Part shown: piece after piece, positions 48,343 through 60,536 of the stretch | Numbering within the stretch: position 1 is the stretch's first letter | Layout of the letters: each line of letters opens with the position of its first letter | Source: Simmondsia chinensis | Taxonomy: Eukaryota; Streptophyta; Magnoliopsida; Caryophyllales; Simmondsiaceae | DNA length: 64,000 nucleotides | Direction: 5' to 3' | Assembly (NCBI GenBank): GCA_018398585.1 | Contig: JAGTTD010000005.1 | Span: 38,752,750-38,816,749 of the forward strand | Program-made: the position numbers and the translations under genes | The notes under the pieces: model-generated | What the model saw: the letters and a program-made list of their open reading frames with translations, nothing else | What the model was told of the DNA's origin: nothing | The model's database searches: none

Positions 48343-48443
48343 TGATTCTTAAAAATAGTCTCTCCTTAAGGTATTATCCTAAAAAGGTAAGGCTGCATAT
48401 ATTCCATCCCTACAAGACCCTGCTTATGCAGGAGTCTTTGAGT
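48343..48443 (+). mobile_element. Au SINE inserted in a TRIM
   Basis: Degenerate body (AATAGTCTCTCCTTAAGG, GGTAAGGCTGCATATATTCC). A ~29-bp direct repeat with one mismatch, core AAAAGTTTAAACTGATAAGT, flanks it at 48314-48342 and 48444-48472, inside TRIM sequence. Confidence 0.65.
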
Positions 48444-48663
48444 CAAAAGTTTAAACTGATGAGTAAAGATCTAACATGCCACCTTACGCAAATGCCATTA
48501 GGCTTGAAGCGTGGATAATACATAGGTCCACCTCATATCTTATGCTTAAATTATGTTAATATTGAAAGTGGGAGTTATTAAGATTTAAACTCGTGGCCTC
48601 TTGGTTAACAAAGCTCTGATACCATATTAAAGAACCATCTATAATTGATTTTATATTCTAACA
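48444..48663 (-). mobile_element. TRIM element, copy 4
   Basis: Minus strand: TGTTAGAATATAAAATCAAT (48663), TGGTATCAGAGCTTTG as PBS, AACCAAGAGGCCACGAG, second LTR from TGTTAGATCTTTACTCATC (48476). The far LTR was interrupted by the SINE. Confidence 0.65.
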
Positions 48664-49839
48664 ATCATTATTAATAATAATAAGTTAAGATCTACGGTCT
48701 ATATCTTTGCACTTTTATATTGGGTAAATTGTAGAAAACTTATATATTATTTGCCTCAAAAATAGAAAACTCATGTTACAAAAGAATGGTTACGTGTTTG
48801 ATTTTATTTTTAGAAAAGATTTTCTATTTTTAGACAAACCATAGTGGTGCTATGTTTTAAGCAAACGATATGATAAGAGAACTTTTAATATTTGTATAAA
48901 AATAATAGTCTTAGTTAATTATTATAACAACGTTATAAATTTAAAAAATGAAAAAATATTTTAAAAATTTTCATAAAAATATTATAATATAAAATATACT
49001 ATTTTTTAAAGAAACTAAAATTAAAATTAGATTAATAAATATAAAATTAAAAAAATATACAAAATTAAATTTAAAACAAATTATGAAAAATAATTCTTTT
49101 TGGAAAAAATTTGGGAAACCAAAGTTTAAAAAATATTTGTACCTAATTACTAAAAACTCGACATAGGAATTAAAGTTTTGAAAAATACAATTTTATATAG
49201 AATTTAATTCACGTGTTAACCCAATAACGTCTACGATGCTTTATAGTGGATTTGTTTATTTTTGGTAAGTATGCTTTATAGAAGATGTGTATCTATGCAA
49301 TATTACTTATGTGCAAACAATTTGTCCAAGATCTTTGTTTTTAATAGCTAAGAGGATATAATATTCAAAATTATAAAATAAATTGTCTCTAAAAGATTAA
49401 AAATTAATTAAAAAGCAATCAAAAAGAAAGAAAATGACAGATAAAAGAACAAAAAATTGAAGATGGTATCTGTGGTCATGGTTCTCGACCGGAGGCACTG
49501 CCTAGGAAGGAAACTGTGGAGCATAAAAAGTGAGCATTCTGGTTCAAGATTCATTCTATGAAGATGGTATCTGTGATCACGGCCCTACCTGAGAATGTTG
49601 TTTCGTTTTGTATTGTGGTCCATTCATTAATTAAAACTAAAGAAAGTTGATAGTGCTCGAATGTGAACATCATACCTTTGTATTTTTCATGTTCATATTT
49701 CACTTAACTTTTTATTTTAAATATTTTTTTTTTATGGTGGGGCATAATTTTAATGTTAAAGCATAATAAGTGAACTCCAACCTGATTGTACAAACTATAT
49801 GTTATATGTTGCATGACATAAAATATCATAAATTTTTTA
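48664..49839. other. AT-rich intergenic, no gene seen
   Basis: 49430-49620 shares CTGTGGAGCATAAAAAGTGA and GATGGTATCTGTG words with 44030-44200 and 60290-60440, an uncharacterised dispersed repeat. Confidence 0.35.
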
Positions 49840-50060
49840 GGGTTGTTTACTCCCGATATTTTGCAACTGTGTTAATTTAATCATCTCTAGATATTTTATC
49901 CTTAGAGTAAAATTTATGTTGAGTTGTTGATAAAATTTTCAATAGTTCGACGATGAGCTTGGTTAACTTGAGCTAACATGTTGATATATATCGTTAAAAA
50001 TTATGTAACTGACTTGGCTTCAATTTGATCATAGAATAGATTTATATAATTAAAAAAATG
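49840..50060. mobile_element. MITE family A, partial
   Basis: TTGTTTACTCCCGATATTTT at the left and family-type TTCAATTTGATCATAG in the interior. Degenerate. Confidence 0.4.
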
Positions 50061-50075
50061 ATGACTAAACTCTAT

Positions 50076-50112
50076 ACTCTCTCTCTACTTTCTCTCTCTC
50101 TCTCCCTCTCTC
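50076..50112 (+). repeat. CT-rich microsatellite
   Basis: CTCTCTCTCTAC, TTTCTCTCTCTCTCTCCC. Confidence 0.8.
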
Positions 50113-50364
50113 CCTATACGCTAGCTCCAGACGATCTACTCTCTCTATATGTCTGTATCGTGTCGTATATATGATATTTTCCCTACATACTTCTGTACTT
50201 TTACCTTTTACTCTGGCTGCTATGCTCCCATGCACACATGCTTACATATTTATTTACTTATATGCATACAAGATTACATGCTTACATGTATATATGGTTC
50301 GCATGATGTCTATGTTTTACATGCTCTTCATACAGGCTCTTCATAACTATCAACTATCATCTAT

Positions 50365-50500
50365 CAGGTTGGAGACCCTCGAAAATAGTTTCTCATCAGG
50401 GTCTTACCCTGATGGGGTAAGGCTGCGTACATCCCACCCTTTCCAGACCCTACGGAAGTGGGAGCCCTTAAGGCATTGGGACTGTTGTTGCTATTGTTGT
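50365..50500 (+). mobile_element. Au SINE, non-5S head
   Basis: ATCAGGTTGGAGACCCTCGA to GGCATTGGGACTGTTGTTGC. The sequence before the body is not 5S-like. Confidence 0.8.
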
Positions 50501-50958
50501 GTTGTTATGACTAAACATAATTTTTTTTTTTTTTTTTTTTTCTGTGGTGGGGCATTTTAATCGTAAAGCATAATAAGTGAACTCCATCGGGATTGTACAA
50601 ACAACTATATATTATATTTTGCATCACATAAAATATCATGTTTTATTAATAATGTCAAAAAAGCTAAAATTTTTTATTATTTAATTACTTTGTTTAATAT
50701 TTTAATTACCCATTAAAGCAAGAAAATTAGTTCTTTTTAATCATGTTGTTTCATGGTGATGCTTGTCTTTCTATGAACAAATCAAAATATAAATTATGAG
50801 ACAATATAACAATTCTAAGTGCTGGGCGGCCAAAGGTGTCAATTATAATCATAAAAGCTTACTTTTTTATTTTAAATTGCAATTATTTAAAGAGCTTTAA
50901 ACGTTTCGTTAATTTCAGATTCGGGTAAAGTTGAGTCGAATACTATAGCGAATTCAAT

Positions 50959-51307
50959 GGATCATTGTCCGAGCTTTTGAGTTTTACCATTCTACCTATG
51001 TCTATTCCATGGATCGTTGTGGTATATGTCATCTCTTGTGGGTTTGGAGGTTCGCTTTACTTCGCCCTTATTCATCTTATCATTTTTAGGCATTTCTGGC
51101 TACTTTCCCAGGTGTTGTGTCCGCTTTGGTGCCTGTGAAGTCTTAGAGCTTCCTCTGGTTTTCACTTTGCTTCGTTTTCGTTTGCAGTGTTTCTTTATTG
51201 CTCTTTTTGCTATAATTTTTTATGCATGTTGACTCAAGGCTCGCTCTCGCTGGTGTGCCTGATTTTATATAACGACTTATTTCACTAATTATCAAAAAGA
51301 AAAAAAT
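50959..51307 (+). mobile_element. Truncated LINE tail with TSD
   Basis: TG-rich sequence ending CTAATTATCAAAAAGAAAAA. TSDs TATAGCGAATTCAAT (50944-50958) and TATAGCGAGTTCAAT (51308-51322). Confidence 0.7.
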
Positions 51308-51819
51308 TATAGCGAGTTCAATCTAATTTCAAGCTGGGAAAGAGTAACGTAGTCAAGCTCCTTATAAGATGCAATAGGTTTGGCATTGATTGTTATGCAA
51401 TTCCCATTATCATGTCTTATCTATATCAGGAACGGCTTGCCTCCGGGCTTCTTGGTGTTCAAAAAATATATTGGGAACGATCGTTGAACAATTTCTACAT
51501 TTCCTTGACATTTAGGAAGTTTAGTTCTCTAAAAAAGACACATACAAGAGCTGCAAACTTGCCCTATACAAAATGATGAAAAGGTTACAAATACAAACAA
51601 CTTTGACCTCCATGGAAGTCACCTACTTGTCTGCCGGCTTTTCCGGCTGCGCCATTGCATCCCTCGATGCCCATTCGTCCATTCCTGATCACGCAAAATT
51701 GTACAGATTAGGTTTCCGTTTGTTTTGACATAAAGTACTTTCTATCTCAACTTCTATCATGGACAATGTCTTTGTAGGTGCCTCTTTGAGGCGCTAGGCG
51801 GTTTTTCGTTTTAGGCAAG

Positions 51820-51945
51820 TAGGGTTTGGAAACAGCCTCTCTACAAGGTAACACTCTGTATGGACAAGGCTGCATATATCGTACCCTTCCTAAACCTGCC
51901 CCAGCAAGAGCCTTTGTAAGGCATTGCGTTGCCGTTGTTATTGTA
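51820..51945 (+). mobile_element. Au-type SINE
   Basis: GGGTTTGGAAACAGCCTCTC, CAAGGCTGCATATATCG, GTTGCCGTTGTTATTG tail. Confidence 0.75.
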
Positions 51946-52239
51946 CATAACTTTGTATCAACAATCACACATACGGTAAATGTTTTTGGAGATCAACTTC
52001 TCACAACGAAAAGGAAGAATATTTTCATTCATGCCACTGCTGCTATCGCCATATGGCCCTTTACATCTAGCCATCCATGCCGCCAAGCTTCTATACATGG
52101 TGTCACCTCAGCACGCCTCCCAATTCCCGCCAGCACCTATTCAGCAGTTCCTCCCCTTCTCACACCAGACACGCCTACTGCAGCTTCTACCTCCTTCCAG
52201 AACCTTCCATAGCATGCCAACTCTCCTTAGATATTTTGT

Positions 52240-52737
52240 AGATATTTTGGGAGGTTTCTTCTATAAATAGGTAGTGATGGATCAGGGTTGAGTATGTTGG
52301 GTGTAATCGAGTCGAGCCGACTTTTTTAATAAAAATAAAAAACAAAAAACAAAAAAACCAAAGACTATTAGCTCTCTAGATATTTTGAATTTTGATAATT
52401 AAGATTTTTTCCGAAGCAAAAGCGCTCACAATACAAATGCAGGGCGCACCTACAATAAATAGGGCCCCGGGATTTTGATAGTTGAGATATTTTGTATTTT
52501 TCATATATTTTCTAATATTTTTTGTTAGGCAGTTAGATCGGTAAGTACTTTTCCCACCTTTTTCCTTTTTTTGAGTTTTAGAATGTGTATAAGCCTTTGC
52601 TACTCTTGTTTAATAGCAATGATGATGGAGTAGTATTGATCCGACACTTTATACTTTCTCTCTCTTCGACTCTCTCTCTCTGTCTGTGTGCTTGTCATTG
52701 TAGCATGCACATGCTACGGTAGAGGAAAATTTCTGAT
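52240..52737 (+). mobile_element. Copia 5' LTR (left end uncertain)
   Basis: TATA-like TCTATAAATAGG near 52260, CT-rich stretch at about 52665-52685, and LTR end directly before TGGTATCAGAGC (52739-52750), the tRNA-Met primer site. Confidence 0.55.
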
Positions 52738-52864
52738 ATGGTATCAGAGCACTAAGCTACTTTTCGCAAAGCATTTCAGCACTTTCCCCATCTCTCCTCC
52801 TTTTCATTCTCTTTCTTCTTTTGGAAGCTTTGTCGTCCAGAATTTCCTCCTTTCTTGACATTCC

Positions 52865-53950
52865 ATGGCAAAATCGAGATCCGAAAGCATTTCAAGTATG
52901 ATTGGCATCTCACGAGGTCGCAATGAAGTTGCTCTGAAGGATTACTAATGGAACATGCACCTTATTCATATAAATGGTCCTTACTCTTTGCCCTATTTTC
53001 TCAGTGATAGTGATAATCCTAGAATGGTTCTAGTTATGCAACCCTTGGCAGGGCCAGAGAACTACAATATTTCGATAAGGTCCATGAAGGTCGCATTACG
53101 ACCAAAGAACAAGCTAGGGTCCATTTCTAGTGCGACTGAAGGACCAAAAGAGGATAGTCCTCTTTATGAGAAATGAAATCGACGTGATTTAATGATTATA
53201 TCATGGATCACAAACTAAGTTTTGACCGAAATAGGGTCAAGTGTGATTAGTGTTTGTACTCGGAAATGTGGGCAGATATTTGGGATCAATAATCTCTGTA
53301 GAACAGGCCAAGGATTTTTCAAATCTAACAAGCAATTTTGAAGTTAAAGCAAGAATCTATATCTATCACTTCATTCTTGCAAAATTGAAAACGCTTTGGG
53401 ATGAGTTTTTAGGCTACAAGATCATTCCATCTTGTGCTTGTGGAATCAAAGATTGTAGGTGTATGCAAGCTACGCAGGAATCTCGCCGAGAAGAATACAT
53501 CATAGCATTCTGAATGGGACCAAACGAGAGTTATGGCCCATTCAGTGACCGAATCTTGTTGATGGAGCCTCTGCCTTCCATCCATGTTGTGTTTTCTAAA
53601 ACCACATAGCAAGAGAAGCAAAACGAAATCAATGCAGTGAAACATCATCATACTGTCACTATAGAGATAGTTTCGATGCTTGGGAAAGCAGAAGACAACA
53701 AGATGCAACCCAAGCATTATAGGAAAGATCGGCCTCAATGCACGCACTATGGCCTAAGTCGTCATACCATCGAAAAATGTTATAAGTTACACGAATATCT
53801 TCTAGGATACAAACCAAATTAAGGAGAAAAGAACTAGTGTTTCAGGGAATGCTGTTCGTTAGCAGAAGAGAACGAGAAGGGCACTGTGATGTTATCTGTT
53901 ACACTAGAGCAATGGCAATGGCTTTTGACTCTTCTCAGTGGACATTATGG
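52865..53950 (+). pseudogene. Ty1/copia gag fragment, decayed
   Basis: The start ATGGCAAAATCGAGATCC lies about 115 nt after the primer site. Frames give MVLVMQPLAGPENYNISIRS, KVALRPKNKLGSI and KEDSPLYEK (Retrotran_gag_3-type), then LAKLKTLWDEF, and the zinc knuckle CTHYGLSRHTIEKCYKLHEY with the second Cys changed to Tyr. LGYKPN follows. Broken by stops and frame shifts at about 53176 and 53515. Pol is absent downstream. Confidence 0.78.
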
Positions 53951-54631
53951 CTTATTCCTCCATGGGTAATGTCAGTAAGGATGTCATAGAAGCTTAGGCT
54001 ACTCTTTCAGGAATAAGAAATACGATCAGAAGACATATACATACATAGGTGTTGGTGTCCACTTTTACTCTCCACATGGTGATAAGTAAAGACGTTTGTA
54101 TCCACTAAATTTCTATGCAACCATAGTTGGGTTCTTATTCTCTATGCTTTATTATCTTTTCCTCACTCCAAGATTGTAGAGTCTTTTCATATATTCTCGT
54201 ACTACAAAGAATATGAGATAGCATGTTGAACATCAACCTCCAAATGATGTCGTGTCACATCCCACTCGTTATGAAGCTTGGTAGCATTTTGTCATCCATG
54301 GTTTGCTTTTGAGCTCGGACTTGTATGCCTTGGCCTTTATATAGATGGATTCAATCCATTTGATCAAGGTAACCCTCTTTATACTTGTTGCTCGGTGATA
54401 GTTGTCTCGTATAATAAGCTGCCGTGAATGTACATAAAGCGGCAATATATGTTTCTAATTAGTACGGTAATTCAATGTCATAAAGATTCAAGCTTCAATA
54501 TCGATGTGTTTCAGAGACGCCTATTGATGACTCGAAAAGTTATAGGAAGATGGGGCCTTCAGTTATGATGTATTAATAACAAAGCAAAATTTTTTCATGA
54601 AACTCCACTCAAGCGAATTTAGAATTATAAT
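53951..54631. other. Probable further copia remnant, unreadable
   Basis: Continues from the gag remnant without a recognisable domain; no intact frame. Confidence 0.3.
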
Positions 54632-55399
54632 TGTTAGGAAAAATTCAGAAAATACTTGCAAAAACCTTGCAACCGGGTATCCAAACGATCTCAGGTGTTG
54701 AGGCGTGTAATCACTATCCTTAAGGTTTATTTCGGTATACGAAATATCCTCGGGGATACAACAACTACCAAAATATGGAGTGAAGAAGTGTATGGGAAGA
54801 GATTGATGAAGATGTCTAGAGATTGGTTGATTTAGAGAACTCACCCTTTGATAAACTCACATAGAACACAAGAACCATGAAGATGTTCTTCAAATTTCTT
54901 TCTTGTGAAATTCCACTTCAATTTATATGTTTTCTTCTTATTGATGAGAGGGGAGAAACTCTGGTCTATTCTCTTCTGTAAAAACGTCCCAAAACCAAGA
55001 GCATCAATACATAAAAGAACTGGGAAGAAACCGCGCAGAAAACCGTCAAAACCGACCTGTGTGTCGACACACAGTATCGACACACAGCTTTCTGTAAGCC
55101 TGTGTGTCGATACTGTCGACACACAGGTCGACACACTGGCTCACTGTAAGCCTGTGTGTCGACACACAATTTCTGTGTGTCGTCACATAGGTTCCTCCGT
55201 GCGCACCCGAAACGGGCTGTGTGTCGACACACGGGCCATGTGTGTCGACACACAGCTATCTCCCCTGCGTTCTATAGGATTTTGTGTCGACGCATATGAC
55301 CCATGTGTCGACACATACTCCCAATGATGCCCTAATCACTCATACAAGTATCGGGACAATCTCAAATACATCTTATATACATATAAACAATATTTAACA
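54632..55399. mobile_element. LTR-like repeat with TGTGTCGACACA palindromes
   Basis: TGTTAGGAAAAATTCAG at the left and ATATTTAACA at the right give inverted TGTTA/TAACA ends. No target duplication or PBS was found, so the boundaries are tentative. The overlapping frames rich in CVDT/VSTH residues are translations of the palindromes, not genes. Confidence 0.5.
55057..55316. repeat. Cluster of about ten TGTGTCGACACA palindromes
   Basis: Perfect or near-perfect copies of GTGTGTCGACACAC, irregularly spaced by 10-40 bp. Some are shortened (GTATCGACACAC) or mutated (GTGTGTCGTCACAT, TGTGTCGACGCAT). Confidence 0.9.
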
Positions 55400-55446
55400 C
55401 ACATATATCCATTTTACACAACCAATATTTTGAAAATACATCAACA

Positions 55447-55846
55447 ATAATTTCTATGATTATTTACGGTAAAGGTCCCTGTACTTTATCTATTGTGTCA
55501 ATTTAATCTTTGTACTTTTAATTGTGTCAATTTAGTTCTTTTATAATTCAAAATGTGTCAATTTAGTCTTTTAGAAAAAAATTTATGTTAAATTTTTAAT
55601 AAAATTTTTAATGATTCAGTTGTGAGTTAGGTTAAATTGAGTAAACGAATGAATTTGTGATAAGTTATTTACATCTAATATAATTTTACCTTTCAAAATT
55701 ATGTCATTAACCTAACTTAAATTTGATTAAATGACTAAATTGATACATTTTGAATTGTATAGAGACTAAACTGACACAATTAAAAATTAAAGGACTAAAT
55801 TAATATAATAGACAAAGTACAGAGATATTTGGCGTAAATAACTCTT
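55447..55846. mobile_element. MITE family A, near-complete copy
   Basis: ATTATTTACGGTAAAGGTCC at the left, ATATTTGGCGTAAATAACTC at the right. Confidence 0.75.
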
Positions 55847-56039
55847 TTGAATAATAATCAATAGTTTTATATTTAATTTTTTTGAGCATGTGAAGAGCCG
55901 TAGTAAACAAAAGAAATGTACGCCGGCGCCGCCATAACATACAAGTGAAGATACGTACACAATAAGCATATCCTTTTGCTTCTTCTTCGGCGGTCGCCCT
56001 TCCCTCTTTTGTGGCTTACAATTTTCTTGTTCGGTTTGG

Positions 56040-56535
56040 TTTAGGGATGTAAACGAGTCGAGCTGAGCTGAGCTAAGCACCCCCTTATTCGAACTCGAGC
56101 ACAAGTTCGAACCGAGCTCTTATCGAGCATTCGAACCCCTTGTTCGAGCTCGTTCGTTAAAATTTTGCTGTGTTTGAAGCTTTGCTCTGCTTATTTAGCT
56201 GATTGAGCACCTTATCGAGCAAGGCTAAGCTTGTTATTGAGCCAAATCGAGCTTATAACCAACCCGAGCTTATTTTTGAGTCAAGTTCCCTATCGGGCCG
56301 AGTTATTCGAGCCACTATTGAGCTATTGTCGAACTATTTGGGAGTTAATATTAACCGCTAACAAGCCCTTAACGAGCTCTTTACCGGCTTTTAACGAACT
56401 TTTATTGAGACCTTATCAAACTATTCACGAACATTAACAAGTCAAGCATCCCTTTGTTCGAACTCGGCTCGATAAGGTATCAAGCCCTAATAACAAGCAC
56501 GAACGAACCATAATCGATTTCATATATGAGTAGTT
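56040..56535. repeat. Dispersed CGAGCTCG-rich repeat
   Basis: Begins TTAGGGATGTAAACGAGTCG, then AGCTGAGCTGAGC, with GAGCTTAT and TCGAGC words. An inverted relative is at 61140-61820. Lesser remnants are at 23880-24080, 28380-28440 and 38700-39030. Confidence 0.55.
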
Positions 56536-56564
56536 CATCGAACTTTTGGTTTGCTGCCCTTAGC

Positions 56565-57195
56565 TTGGTTGTCAAATTGAATTCCTATCGGAAGTTTCTT
56601 TTTTTTTTCCCCCAAGAGTTTAGTTCCTGTCTCATCTTTTCAGGAAGTAGGTAAACCATGTTTCGTTGTTATGATGGTAAATAGAACTTTCTTCCCGAGG
56701 CTTGTTAAAAAAAGGAATTAGAACTTACTTAAGGTGGGTTAAATAAGTTATTTCCTGCATTTTGATGGAATTAGAAATTGCTTAGCAATTTTTTCCTCAC
56801 GCATTTTGCTACTCTTTGTCCACCAAACAAGAGCAAAAATCCATACTTGCCGTGAATTTCTACTTCCTGCATACCAGAGGAGACCTAAGACGTTTAGGCC
56901 TTGTTTGATTAAGATAGGAATTGGACTATATGAAAAGTGTATTTTCAAAAATTTAATTCATGTGTTAACTTTATAGGAAAGTAAGTACCATTTTGCAACT
57001 TTTCTAGGGGTTAGGTAAAATCAAAGGATTTAAACCTTACCTGGAGGCTATGTAAGTTACTGCCTGTGTTTTAAAGGAATTGAAAATCGCTAAGAGATTT
57101 TCACTTTTCATGTTTTGCCAATTTCATAGTAACCAAATAAGAGGCAAATGCCCAGTTTCTATGAATTCTGATATGCATTAGCCTTGTTTGGTTAC
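56565..57195. mobile_element. Two tandem MITE family D relatives
   Basis: Ends and middle carry GCTTGGTTGTC, CACCAAACAAGAGC, GGCCTTGTTTGATTAAG and CCTTGTTTGGTTACCAG, with family D GAAGT/GAATTCC motifs. Confidence 0.5.
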
Positions 57196-57934
57196 CAGTA
57201 TTACAAGAAAGCAAGCCTTTAATGCTAAATTTTGACTCTTAAGTGTCTCTAGCTATCTTAACGACACTCTTACTAGTATCCCAATCTCTAGTCGGCTGGT
57301 ATAACCGAACAAGGCCTTATATTCACTAAGTAGGTGTGCCACACCGGGATCCCGGGTTCGATTCTCATCTCCCCCTCCCCTTTTATGTGACTTTTAGTGA
57401 ATAATAAGCTTAAGATTCTACTAAATGACTCTCGGGAGAACATTTTTACCCTAACAATAACTTTACTATTTTCTTATTTTATGTATAGTAATTAGTCACA
57501 TAATATTAAAACCCGCCTTTAAAATAAAGGTGTTTTTGTAAGGACAATAAAAGCTATTTTACAATAATGATGTGATTCATATGATATAATAGCTAAAACG
57601 TTATCTGAAAATATTATTATTATTCTGACAATAATACTGTATTTAAATTATAACATCTTATATTATCTTTTTAGTTAGCATTGTCATGCATATCATTTAG
57701 TGGGACTATATTAAATTTTTTTCTTAATATATGCAATGTCCCTCTTTGTATTATAAGACCGTTATTACTTGCCTTATATAAAAACTTACACAACCAATAT
57801 GTCAAATTTTTATGATGGAAATATTTAGATTTGGTGATGTGACAAATTAGGTCAAAGATTGAATGAAAATGATGGAAATTTGCTCAATCAAACCACCATA
57901 TAATAAGTCGACACAATAAGATCAACCGAACTAG
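57196..57934. other. AT-rich intergenic with one B-box-like site
   Basis: 57340-57375 holds CACACCGGGATCCCGGGTTC and GATTCTC, a tRNA-like B box without a clear A box. No gene is supported. Confidence 0.35.
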
Positions 57935-58800
57935 TTGTCTTTTTTTTTTTTTTTGGATAAATTGCGACAACGTCGTTAAGCAAATAGACCACTCGTTAGG
58001 CGAGGCCTGAGTCCGACTGTAACAAAACGGGGGACCAAAAGCAGCAAACCAAAAACAAAAATACAACCAACAGGAGCAAAAGCTGGCCTCAAACACGACA
58101 CTGCAGACATCGAGTATAGACCATACAAGACACGAGGGGCAGAAGAAACAACGCACCAAAAACAGCTCAGACAGGGACACCAAAACAAGAAGAACTAGAC
58201 GATCAGCACAGGAAACACGAGCAGGACTGAAGCTTCAACCAAAAACCCAACCACCTCAATTAGCAAACAAGTCCGCCACCATAGATGGGTCGAAACCATC
58301 AAAATTAAAACCTACTATTTTTTCCGTCTTTATTACCTGCTCCGCTTGTAAGATTATCTCATCATACTCCGCTTACGAGATCTTGTTGAGCCTGTTCCCC
58401 CTATTCCATTTTTTCTTCTTCCAGGCTGTCTTTGACGATTTCCTTTGTTTCGCCTCGTTCCCCTTTTTCCGCCGGCCTGAGGCCTTGATCGTTTCCGGCG
58501 TGCTATTCCTAGGCGACATATCTTTCAAAAAAAACCTTAAGCTCCCGCTTTTCATTCTCTTTTTCCTTGCGCTTCAACGCTCTCCTCTCCCTTTTTGTCA
58601 TCACTTCTTTTCCATTTTTCATTCCTACTCCACTAGGCCCCTCCATACAAGGCTCTGACATGCTCAAAGCAGTGGGCTCAAAACCTGGAGGAAACACAGG
58701 CTCGGATGACCAAGAATCATTCTTACTGGCGGGGTCTTTTGTTGCATTCTCAATATGCGATAACTGAGCATGAGGTTGAGCTGAATTAGCTATGTCACTC
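57935..58800 (-). pseudogene. LINE 3' end plus upstream fragment
   Basis: The minus strand ends in an A run at 57953-57938, after the same 3' end seen at 35009 and 44636. Further upstream a frame reads WSSEPVFPPGFEPTALSMS and KEVMTKRERRALKRKEKE. A PPGFE motif is common in plant LINE polyproteins. Internal sequence is missing or unreadable. Confidence 0.5.
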
Positions 58801-58994
58801 TAGTTGTCGATAGATCTGCGCACAAGCTATGTGGCGGTTAAAAATATATGTGCTTAACAGAGTTGTCAAGAGAGGGAACCACAATAATGCCGGCTCATAG
58901 GACCCCTCAGTTTACATGTCTGCTATTGGTGTTGCTTTATTGTTACCTGCATGCTTTCATGTCTAGTACTACTTTATTTTATTTGAATTTTATG

Positions 58995-59125
58995 AATAAT
59001 TGCTTCTGAGTTCTTCGAAAATAACCTCTCTATAGAGTAAGCCCGCACACTCTGATCTTCCCCAAACCCCACCTTAACGGGAGCCCTTTGAGGCATTGGA
59101 TTTGTTGTTATTGTCGTTGTTGAAC
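58995..59125 (+). mobile_element. Au-type SINE, degenerate
   Basis: GAGTTCTTCGAAAATAACCT, ACGGGAGCCCTTTGAGGCAT, TTGTTGTTATTGTCGTTG tail. Confidence 0.75.
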
Positions 59126-59489
59126 ACATCAATCTTACGACAGATAAGATACCGACATATGCAGTAGTGAACTAACGGCTAATATGTACGCTCCCAGCTG
59201 TGTGAAAGTTTACAAAAGTCTTATTCGATGTTAAGGAACCTACTTTCCAAAGGTTTAAATTTGAGGCACGAACATAGTTTTGTATCCTAACATGTCACAA
59301 TGCTCATTGGGCCTTGAAACACAAATATACAGTAGCTATTTTTAAAAGTGAAATTTTTGGGATTCAAACTCGTGACTTCTCAATCAACGAGGCCTATATA
59401 TTATGTCAAATAAAACACTATTCGAAAAACTTAAATTGATTATGATAAAGGCACAGGAATAAATTCATACTATGACATTCGATTATTTA

Positions 59490-59666
59490 AGATCGCATCT
59501 TGGTGATTTCATCAAGTTTGATGTGACATCTATAATGGTATACTCAGTCTTATTCTTGTCGGTCTATGCGTTATTTTCCCTTTTTTACATTTTGTGTATG
59601 CCTTTTGGGTTTCCCTTGGGAGATGCCAATTCTTGTATCACGAGCTTTTTCTTGTTAATTATCTAA
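59490..59666 (+). mobile_element. LINE 3' tail
   Basis: GTATGCCTTTTGGGTTTCCC, GGGAGATGCC and GTTAATTATCTAAAA match the tail at 38030-38272. Confidence 0.5.
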
Positions 59667-60084
59667 AATAATTTAATGGTCAAATAAAGGCTACAAATGA
59701 TTCCACAATTTCACATGCCCGTTAAGCTTGAAGTGTATATATTATATACTTTGTATCATGTACTAAAATTTAGTCTGTGGATGGTATTTTTATTCAAAGG
59801 CCTTCAGATACCACATTAAAAATCCAATCTATCTGAAAATTTGAACTTTTAAATAAGGGAGTTGTTCTTGTCATAATGATGATATGACTTACAAATAATG
59901 AGAATCATTAAATTTTAATAGTAGTACTTTTTTTTTTTATAATTATGAGGGTAAGATCATGAAGAATACATCGGAGATATCCTCCAATAGAAACAATAGC
60001 TGAAATAACAATAGAAGAAAGAAAGAAAATGAAAAGATCAAAACCACTAAACTAAACTAAGAGCGCATATCCACTAAGGCCTGC

Positions 60085-60282
60085 GTTAATGGTCGGAAAG
60101 AAGTGAGTGGATAGAGCGTTGCTTTAGGCCAAAAGTTGTGGAGTTCGATTCCCCCCTTGATTCTCTCCTTGAAGAATCCTTGACTTAACTGGCTCCTGTG
60201 GTGTGTGGGTATCCACATGGGTTGGGGTTTACCGGATAACCGGGTTACACATAGCAAAGAAAAAAAAAAAAAAAAAAAAAAA
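60085..60282 (+). mobile_element. tRNA-derived SINE with poly(A)
   Basis: A-box-like GAGTGGATAGAGCGTTGC and B-box GGAGTTCGATTCCCC, about 40 nt apart, then a non-coding body and a run of more than 20 A at 60260-60282. Unrelated to the Au family. No TSD confirmed. Confidence 0.6.
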
Positions 60283-60536
60283 ACTAGGAGTGCTTCGTGG
60301 GCAAAGCCAAAAAATTCATCCAGCCATGCCCCCATGGTCCGCAACTGATGGAGCTACCTAAGGATGGAACTGAAGAGTATCATGAGTAGTGAACATTCTA
60401 GATCTGGGAACAACAACGAAGGTCAATCTACGAGGATTTTCATACAATAGTGGATGGAACTGCAAGTGTCACCAACTGGAGCTTGGAATTAGGAGATCAT
60501 AACCCTCAATTTTACATTGTCGATGATACTACTCCA

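Noticed and set aside
55057..55316. CRISPR array
   Set aside because: Units are short palindromes with unequal spacers in plant nuclear DNA; no cas genes.
54905..55327. Cys/Val/Asp/Thr-rich repeat protein on either strand
   Set aside because: Both strands give similar repeats because the DNA is palindromic (TGTGTCGACACA); there is no codon bias or start context.
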